Shown here: piece after piece, positions 6,421-9,629 of the stretch
Numbering within the stretch: position 1 is the first letter of the stretch
Layout: every line of letters begins with the position of its first letter
Origin: JBBAFM01 sp041655415
Lineage (GTDB): Bacteria; Bacillota; Clostridia; Peptostreptococcales; JAAYPU01
Direction of reading: 5' to 3'
Assembly (NCBI GenBank): GCA_964429195.1
Contig: CAYSBC010000065.1
Coordinates: forward strand, 1-9,629
Length of the DNA: 9,629 nucleotides
Position numbers and translations under genes: made by a program
The notes under the pieces: generated by a model
What the model was told of the DNA's origin: nothing
The model's database searches: none
The model's input: the letters and a program-made list of their open reading frames with translations, nothing else

Positions 6421-6712
6421 TATCCTCCTCCTCTAACTTTATTTCATCACCATCAAACAGTAATTTATTTGTTAAGCATGTAAATGTCAGTCCGCTTATT
6501 TTGCTTCTGTATTGATATTTGTAATTATATGGATGTTTCTTAATTGTATAGTCCCTGCCTTTTATCAATCTCACAAAATCTTCCTCATTGTAATATAGGA
6601 ATTCTTCTCTATTGCCTCCGCAATCCGTAATTCCGCATATACCTTCCGCCTCAGCCCTTAGTGTCGCAATTCGCAAGTCAACCGCTCTGTCTATCAATTT
6701 TTCTCTTTGCAT
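6395..6712 (-). CDS. Unknown phage protein, 105 aa
   Basis: A 105-residue soluble protein that I do not recognise. The N-terminus is helical and charged (MQREKLIDRAVDLRIATLRAEAE), followed by GICGITDCGG with C26 and C31, then a tyrosine-rich basic stretch (NYKYQYRSKISGLTF) and an acidic end (EIKLEEEDNEYRIKKA). The two cysteines alone do not make a zinc site. A strong AGGAGGG precedes the ATG, itself preceded by a 6-bp inverted repeat. It overlaps the ATPase gene by 26 bases, so it may be an accessory factor of that protein; this is inferred from gene order only. Confidence 0.7.
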   Translation of the reverse strand: MQREKLIDRAVDLRIATLRAEAEGICGITDCGGNREEFLYYNEEDFVRLIKGRDYTIKKHPYNYKYQYRSKISGLTFTCLTNKLLFDGDEIKLEEEDNEYRIKKA

Positions 6713-6724
6713 TTTCCCTCCTAT

Positions 6725-6740
6725 ATGCTATAATTAGCAT
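6725..6740. promoter_or_regulatory. Inverted repeat ATGCTA-TAAT-TAGCAT next to ribosome binding site
   Basis: A perfect 6-bp inverted repeat with a 4-base centre sits in the short gap between the HTH gene and the 105-aa gene, touching the AGGAGGG (6716-6722) of the latter. As RNA it could form a small hairpin; as DNA it could be a protein site. On the plus strand it contains TGCTATAAT, an extended -10 match. Function unproven. Confidence 0.4.
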
Positions 6741-6747
6741 GATTAAA

Positions 6748-7116
6748 TTATTTTTTATTCGCCTGTTGCAGCAGGCTTTTTTTTATCTTTTTTCCTCTAT
6801 TGGGAGCAAGTTTTAAAACTCTTCTCAAATTGCCTATTGTAGCTTCCGATACGCCGAGCTTTAAAGCTATTGCAAAATCACTTTTGCCGTCATAATACAT
6901 TTCAATAAATACTTCTTGCATCAGCTCCTTTCTGATTGTTTTATTCATTTCCGATGGCAGTATTTCGCAACCGTTTCCCTTTAAAATATTAATAATTCTA
7001 CTCTTATCTAATAATGTTAATTCTTGTATTAGCTTTATTCTGTTTTGATTTACATCTGCTCTTTTGAACATTCCGACTATTTCTTTTTCTGAATAATAAC
7101 TTGAAATTTTCAACAC
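6748..7116 (-). CDS. Helix-turn-helix phage protein, start uncertain
   Basis: From the GTG at 7116 the product has 122 residues. A clear helix-turn-helix lies at about 79-101 (KSDFAIALKLGVSEATIGNLRRV), followed by a very basic C-terminus (NRGKKIKKSLLQQANKK), consistent with DNA binding. A helical segment at 18-50 (KRADVNQNRIKLIQELTLLDKSRIINILK) may be a second small domain. The start is unclear: AGGAGG at 7116-7121 overlaps the GTG, is two bases before TTG (7113) and eight before an in-frame ATT (7107); the first ATG is at 7071 with only a weak binding site. It overlaps the membrane-protein frame upstream. Probably a regulator, or a small terminase-like or replication-linked HTH protein; I cannot choose. 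Confidence 0.65.
   Translation of the reverse strand: MLKISSYYSEKEIVGMFKRADVNQNRIKLIQELTLLDKSRIINILKGNGCEILPSEMNKTIRKELMQEVFIEMYYDGKSDFAIALKLGVSEATIGNLRRVLKLAPNRGKKIKKSLLQQANKK
6761..6788 (+). terminator. Plus-strand intrinsic terminator inside the HTH gene end
   Basis: GCCTGTTGCAGCAGGC folds into a 5-6 bp GC-rich stem and is followed on the plus strand by eight T. On the minus strand no T-run follows (GAATAAAAAATAA), so the signal faces opposite to all genes. It also encodes LLQQA of the HTH protein. It could stop antisense transcription; see the TATAAT at 6729-6734. Confidence 0.5.
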
Positions 7117-7219
7117 CTCCTATGTCCTGCCAGGCGAACACCACTGTCCATCCTGCTATAGTTATCATTAGTGCTTGTACCAATATTGTTACAACTTCAC
7201 TTACTGTATTTGAAAACAT
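7004..7219 (-). CDS. Small membrane protein, one span (up to 71 aa)
   Basis: The frame starts at an ATG (7219) preceded by GTGGGGTGATGAA. Residues 8-29 (EVVTILVQALMITIAGWTVVFA) form one strong membrane segment, followed by WQDIGG and then a basic tail that reads the N-terminal region of the HTH gene in another frame. The overlap of 113 bases (68 if the HTH gene starts at 7071) is unusually long for this operon, so either the tail is genuine and dual-coding or the original short protein lost its stop by a frameshift. The hydrophobic first half and correct position make an expressed small membrane protein likely; its role is unknown. Confidence 0.45.
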   Translation of the reverse strand: MFSNTVSEVVTILVQALMITIAGWTVVFAWQDIGGVENFKLLFRKRNSRNVQKSRCKSKQNKANTRINIIR

Positions 7220-7256
7220 TTCATCACCCCACTTTCATTTTTTTCTTAACTCTTAA

Positions 7257-7421
7257 TCATAATTTAGTGCAATATATCTTCCCTGCTCCATCTTCATATA
7301 AGTCATATCCGGAAAACTCGAAATCTGTTCCGACATATCTAACTTTTTTCTTAAGCAGCTTTTCCGAATCCATGTATTCGGCGTTAATTAAAGAACCATA
7401 TAATTCAACTTCTTTACTCAT
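7257..7421 (-). CDS. Unknown 54-aa protein coupled to the XRE regulator
   Basis: This gene begins MSKEVELYGSLINAEYMDSE and ends GAGKIYCTKL. AAGGAGGTG lies 7 bases before the ATG, one of the best binding sites in the window, and the ATG overlaps the last 8 bases of the XRE gene, so it is translated from the same message. The composition is soluble and mixed charge with several tyrosines; there is no membrane segment or known motif. Direct coupling to a repressor-like gene makes a modulating partner possible, but I see no sequence evidence for that. Function not assigned. Confidence 0.7.
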   Translation of the reverse strand: MSKEVELYGSLINAEYMDSEKLLKKKVRYVGTDFEFSGYDLYEDGAGKIYCTKL

Positions 7422-7614
7422 CTATTTTCACCTCCTTAAACAAATCATCTATAGTACAATTTAATGCTTTTGCAAGCTCCGGCAGTATTTCAGACTTAGG
7501 TTTGCTTAATCCCATTTCCCACTGGGAGACAGCACCTTGAGTTATATTTAGTTTTTCAGCTAATTGCACCTGACTCAAGCCTTGTTTCTTTCTCAATCTA
7601 ACAATAGCATTCAT
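7414..7614 (-). CDS. XRE/Cro-CI family transcriptional regulator (66 aa)
   Basis: A minimal Cro/CI-type DNA-binding protein consisting of just the HTH_3 domain: LRKKQGLSQVQLAEKLNITQ, then GAVSQWEMGLSKPKSEILPELAKALNCTIDDLF, with the recognition helix at about 26-35. There is no dimerisation or protease domain, so it resembles Cro more than LexA-like CI. It is the first gene of the early operon, about 40 nt downstream of the promoter start point, and two operator-like palindromes straddle that promoter, which points to autoregulation of the whole operon. GAGGAG sits 13 bases before the ATG, rather far, with a tiny frame ATG-ATG-AAA-TAA in between, so translation may be modest. Confidence 0.9.
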   Translation of the reverse strand: MNAIVRLRKKQGLSQVQLAEKLNITQGAVSQWEMGLSKPKSEILPELAKALNCTIDDLFKEVKIDE

Positions 7615-7644
7615 CTTATTTCATCATCTCCTCGTTAAGTTTTT

Positions 7645-7661
7645 CAATAGCCTCACTATTA
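7645..7661. promoter_or_regulatory. Operator-like palindrome O1
   Basis: CAATAG-cctca-CTATTA is an imperfect palindrome with 5 of 6 positions matching in each half. It abuts the -10 hexamer and spans the expected start point, so a bound protein would block RNA polymerase. It shares both half-sites and the 5-base spacing with O2. Confidence 0.6.
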
Positions 7662-7688
7662 TTATATACTAATAAAAAATATTGTCAA
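7661..7688 (-). promoter_or_regulatory. Sigma-A-type early promoter
   Basis: On the minus strand TTGACA (7683-7688) is followed after 16 bases by TATAAT (7661-7666), both perfect consensus hexamers. The spacer is AT-rich. The expected start point is near 7654, giving a leader of about 40 nt before the XRE gene. It would drive the whole early operon. Confidence 0.85.
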
Positions 7689-7702
7689 TAGTATTTCTAT
7701 TA
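7686..7702. promoter_or_regulatory. Operator-like palindrome O2
   Basis: CAATAG-tattt-CTATTA repeats the O1 half-sites exactly with a different spacer sequence, and overlaps the -35 hexamer. O1 and O2 centres (7653 and 7694) are 41 bp apart, about four helical turns, so dimers would sit on the same DNA face. Confidence 0.6.
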
Positions 7703-7736
7703 TTTATTTTATTTTTATTGAATGAATTTTTTGCAT

Positions 7737-7767
7737 AAAAAAAGCCCTGGCTTACAAACCAGGACTT
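7737..7767 (-). terminator. Intrinsic terminator after the lysis cassette
   Basis: On the minus strand AAGTCCTGG pairs with CCAGGGCTT (9 bp, one G-T) around an 8-base loop, running directly into seven T. It lies about 80 bases past the lysin stop and upstream of the early promoter, insulating the two units. The plus strand also has a T-rich flank (CTTTATTTTT), so it may work both ways. Confidence 0.9.
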
Positions 7768-7847
7768 CTTTATTTTTGCCATGTAGTTAAATTATAGTTA
7801 AAATACTATATGCCGTCATCAGCATAACAGATAATGGGTCACCCCCT

Positions 7848-9008
7848 TTAAGATAATCCAAATCCTAAAATCGCATAAATATATCTTCCGTCACCATAAA
7901 CAACCATATCATCAGCATTATTCATGAATACAGAACCGCCGCCGTCGCCCATAACCGCAAAATGATACGCTTCGCCTGTACTATTGTCGGTTATCAGTTT
8001 TAATAATTCTGTCATAGACATATTTTTAACTGCTAACAGATAAAATTTCTTATTAACTGTATTATAGCCTATGACAGTTTTATTCGATACCCTAAGTACA
8101 TCTGAAAAATCTTTCCATACTCCATTAACATTGTAACCCTTTTTAAATCCCTCAGTAACCGGACTATAAAAGAAGTTTTTATCAAGGGTATTTACTAATC
8201 CTACCCCACCAACTGCGCATTGGATATTTTTATAATCAAGTTCTGTAGCATACTTAACTCGTTTCATTCCAGGATTGCCATTCTTGTCTACCCAAATAAC
8301 TGATTGCGGAGCGTTAAAATCTCTTAGATGATTAGCCTCGTTCCGTAAGATAATTCCGTCTTGAATCGAGATTGAGGTTGGGTATGGCTTTGTTCTTGCA
8401 GCATCTTCCCACCACTGAAACGAGTCGTTTATACAGTATGGCTCCTCTATACTTCTATTAGACTTTTTTACAATCTTTCTGCCGAAATCTTTGGGTTCTC
8501 CCCTTAGCTCATGTATTCTGCTGCTGTAAATTTTATGCCTAACCTCTAAGATTTTTGTCAAGGGTGGTTCTGCTGATTCTTCAACTAATCCTTTTGGGTC
8601 TATACACATAGCATGCCTCCCTTTTAATAGACTCTTAATCCAAAACATTGTATCGTACAGGCAATCCCTAATCTCAAAGTGTAAATGCGCCCCTGTTGTC
8701 ATTCCCGTTAAACCAATATGCCCGATTATTTGTCCTGCTTTTATCGATTGTCCTACTTTAACCTCAAGAGCCTTCATGTGAGCATACAGGGTACAGTAAT
8801 TACTATGTTCGATAACAACATACAATCCGTAACCCTCTGCATCATTTTTACTTACAGCGACCTTGCCATTATCAACCGCATGTATAGGAGCGCCGAGCGG
8901 AGCTTTATAATCAATTCCAGGATGAAATTCTAAACCACCTAACGCCCTGATGCCATATTCGCTTGTTACTTCAATATTTTCTAAAGGCTTATTTTTTAGT
9001 TCAATCAT
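7848..9008 (-). CDS. Endolysin: M23 endopeptidase fused to a phosphodiester-glycosidase (NAGPA-like) domain
   Basis: Starting at the ATG at 9008 the protein has 386 residues. Residues 8-115 are an M23/LytM zinc endopeptidase: H29-x3-D33 (HPGID) and H108-L-H110 (HLHFE), with H77 in the conserved YAH; zinc ligands should be H29, D33 and H110. M23 enzymes cut peptidoglycan cross-bridges or stem peptides. Residues about 205-386 match the phosphodiester-glycosidase (NAGPA/DUF2233) pattern: KTVIGYN, KKFYLLAVKNMSMTELLKLI, then GDGGGSVFMNN (354-364) and VYGDGR. There is no signal peptide, so export relies on the adjacent holin. A longer frame from 9071 would overlap the holin gene by 59 bases and adds no homology; the chosen ATG follows the holin stop by four bases. 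Confidence 0.88.
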   Translation of the reverse strand: MIELKNKPLENIEVTSEYGIRALGGLEFHPGIDYKAPLGAPIHAVDNGKVAVSKNDAEGYGLYVVIEHSNYCTLYAHMKALEVKVGQSIKAGQIIGHIGLTGMTTGAHLHFEIRDCLYDTMFWIKSLLKGRHAMCIDPKGLVEESAEPPLTKILEVRHKIYSSRIHELRGEPKDFGRKIVKKSNRSIEEPYCINDSFQWWEDAARTKPYPTSISIQDGIILRNEANHLRDFNAPQSVIWVDKNGNPGMKRVKYATELDYKNIQCAVGGVGLVNTLDKNFFYSPVTEGFKKGYNVNGVWKDFSDVLRVSNKTVIGYNTVNKKFYLLAVKNMSMTELLKLITDNSTGEAYHFAVMGDGGGSVFMNNADDMVVYGDGRYIYAILGFGLS

Positions 9009-9012
9009 GTAA

Positions 9013-9303
9013 TTACTCTGTTTTCTTTGACTGCTTAATAATCTGATTAATATATACGCTTGCTCCAGCACACAAAAAACCTTGCGTTATTGCCACGAAT
9101 ACAGCCATGTAAATATTGTCGGTTCCTTCGGTTGCTAAAATCCATAATGCCGACAAGATAATTCCTATTAGCCCTAATGTTAAAGGTATAAATTTGTCCT
9201 TAATCAATGTTGTATTTTTAATTGCAACAGCAATAAAATACAGTACCGGAATTAATATTAAAAGCTCCGGCTTAATGAAATTTTTTAATAATTCAATATC
9301 CAT
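9013..9303 (-). CDS. Phage holin, Hol44-like (Phage_holin_5_2 type)
   Basis: The 96-residue protein has three hydrophobic spans at about 13-28, 40-56 and 64-86, with a short charged C-terminus (KQSKKTE). KPELLILIPVLYFIAVAIK near the start and AITQGFLCAGASVYINQIIKQ at the end fit the Hol44 family as I know it. Holins collect in the cytoplasmic membrane and open it at a set time, letting the endolysin out. The gene lies between the coiled-coil membrane protein (one base apart, binding site AAGGAG inside its last codons) and the lysin, the usual lysis order. Confidence 0.88.
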   Translation of the reverse strand: MDIELLKNFIKPELLILIPVLYFIAVAIKNTTLIKDKFIPLTLGLIGIILSALWILATEGTDNIYMAVFVAITQGFLCAGASVYINQIIKQSKKTE

Positions 9304-9304
9304 G

Positions 9305-9547
9305 TTATTTCTCCTTTCCTTCTAAATCATCAATCCTGTGATTAGCGACTTTCATTTTTTCGTCAATTAAACATACGTTTTGCTCCACTTTATACATTCT
9401 TTCGATTACGCTGTTGTGCTTGTCAACTTTGTTTTCAAGCTGCTCAAGCCTATAATTAGTAAGCTTTGTAGATGCTAAAATCCCCACCAAAGAGCCAAGC
9501 CCACTGCCCAGAAGCGTAATTACTGCTATTGTCACATTTTCGGTCAT
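9305..9547 (-). CDS. Small membrane-anchored coiled-coil protein of the lysis cassette (DUF7365-like)
   Basis: An 80-residue protein with one N-terminal membrane helix (about 4-27, TIAVITLLGSGLGSLVGILAS) and a helical tail with heptad character (KLTNYRLEQLENKVDKHNSVIERM, then KVANHRIDDLE). Proteins with this layout (the DUF7365 type, related in plan to XhlA/BhlA) commonly precede holins in Bacillota phages. A role as accessory holin or lysis-timing partner is plausible. GAGGTGA precedes the ATG. It starts about 26 bases after a strong intrinsic terminator, so it needs read-through or an unseen promoter. Confidence 0.8.
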   Translation of the reverse strand: MTENVTIAVITLLGSGLGSLVGILASTKLTNYRLEQLENKVDKHNSVIERMYKVEQNVCLIDEKMKVANHRIDDLEGKEK

Positions 9548-9572
9548 ATCTCACCTCAATTATTTAAATATT

Positions 9573-9601
9573 AAAAAAGGATTATATTTCTATAACCCTT
9601 T
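9573..9601 (-). terminator. Intrinsic terminator upstream of the lysis cassette (GAAA tetraloop)
   Basis: On the minus strand AAAGGGTTATA pairs with TATAATCCTTT over 11 bp with one G-T, capped by a GAAA (GNRA) loop. Six T end the structure, three paired and three after. It would stop transcription from upstream, presumably structural, genes. No clear promoter follows it before the lysis genes. Confidence 0.8.
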
Positions 9602-9629
9602 GAACACGAAATTTTTCTTTTGTTGCCTA

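Noticed and set aside
7790..7846. Short frame MLMTAYSILTII after the lysin, with GGGGGTG upstream
   Set aside because: Only 12 residues, with the binding site too far from the ATG. It could be a remnant of a holin-like toxin gene, but nothing supports expression.
9009..9071. N-terminal 21-residue extension of the lysin frame
   Set aside because: It lies almost wholly within the holin gene in another frame, has no homology, and the ATG at 9008 fits coupling to the holin stop.
9602..9629. End of an upstream gene at the right edge
   Set aside because: Too few bases to fix a frame; a TAG on the minus strand at the very edge may be its stop but cannot be assigned.

Overview
The window is a low-GC bacteriophage (or prophage) segment from a Bacillota host, most likely a Clostridia-class anaerobe. 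The evidence is strong AGGAGG-type ribosome binding sites, Clostridia-phage-type protein families (Hol44-like holin, YopX, Bet/RecT, a DnaD-like replisome organizer), a SpoIIID-like regulator and an AT-rich composition. Every gene I can support lies on the minus strand, so transcription runs from high to low coordinates. One 100-base run of N (4789-4888) marks a scaffold gap inside a gene, so this is probably a draft or metagenomic assembly.

Region 1 (9629-7737) is the lysis cassette. An intrinsic terminator with a GAAA loop (9573-9601) closes whatever lies upstream. It is followed by a small membrane/coiled-coil protein, a three-segment holin and a two-domain endolysin: an M23 zinc endopeptidase fused to a phosphodiester-glycosidase (NAGPA-like) domain. 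A second terminator (7737-7767) ends the cassette.

Region 2 (7737-7615) is a control region. It has a near-consensus sigma-A promoter (TTGACA, 16 bp, TATAAT) pointing into the early genes and two matching imperfect palindromes, TCAATAG-N5-CTATTATT, whose centres are 41 bp apart. One covers the start point next to the -10 and the other covers the -35, as expected for operators of the XRE repressor encoded immediately downstream.

Region 3 (7614 to beyond position 1) is a very compact early operon, with many genes overlapping by 4-26 bases. In transcription order it contains: XRE regulator; 54-aa protein; small membrane protein; HTH protein; unknown 105-aa protein; Rad50/SbcC-like ATPase with a zinc hook; Bet/RecT annealing protein; metallo-beta-lactamase-fold hydrolase; DnaD-like replisome organizer; SpoIIID-like regulator; 33-aa membrane peptide; 53-aa four-cysteine protein; YopX; RusA Holliday junction resolvase; two unknown phage proteins, one perhaps a regulator; and a partial small protein at the edge. 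Together these supply replication initiation, single-strand annealing recombination, end processing and junction resolution, with several regulators mixed in.

The most interesting points are: an iteron-like cluster inside the replication gene that could be the phage origin; the full-length SpoIIID-like factor; the paired operators; the NAGPA-like domain on the lysin; and a possible tiny antisense transcription unit around 6706-6788. No integrase, excisionase, divergent CI gene, tRNA, CRISPR array or insertion sequence is visible.
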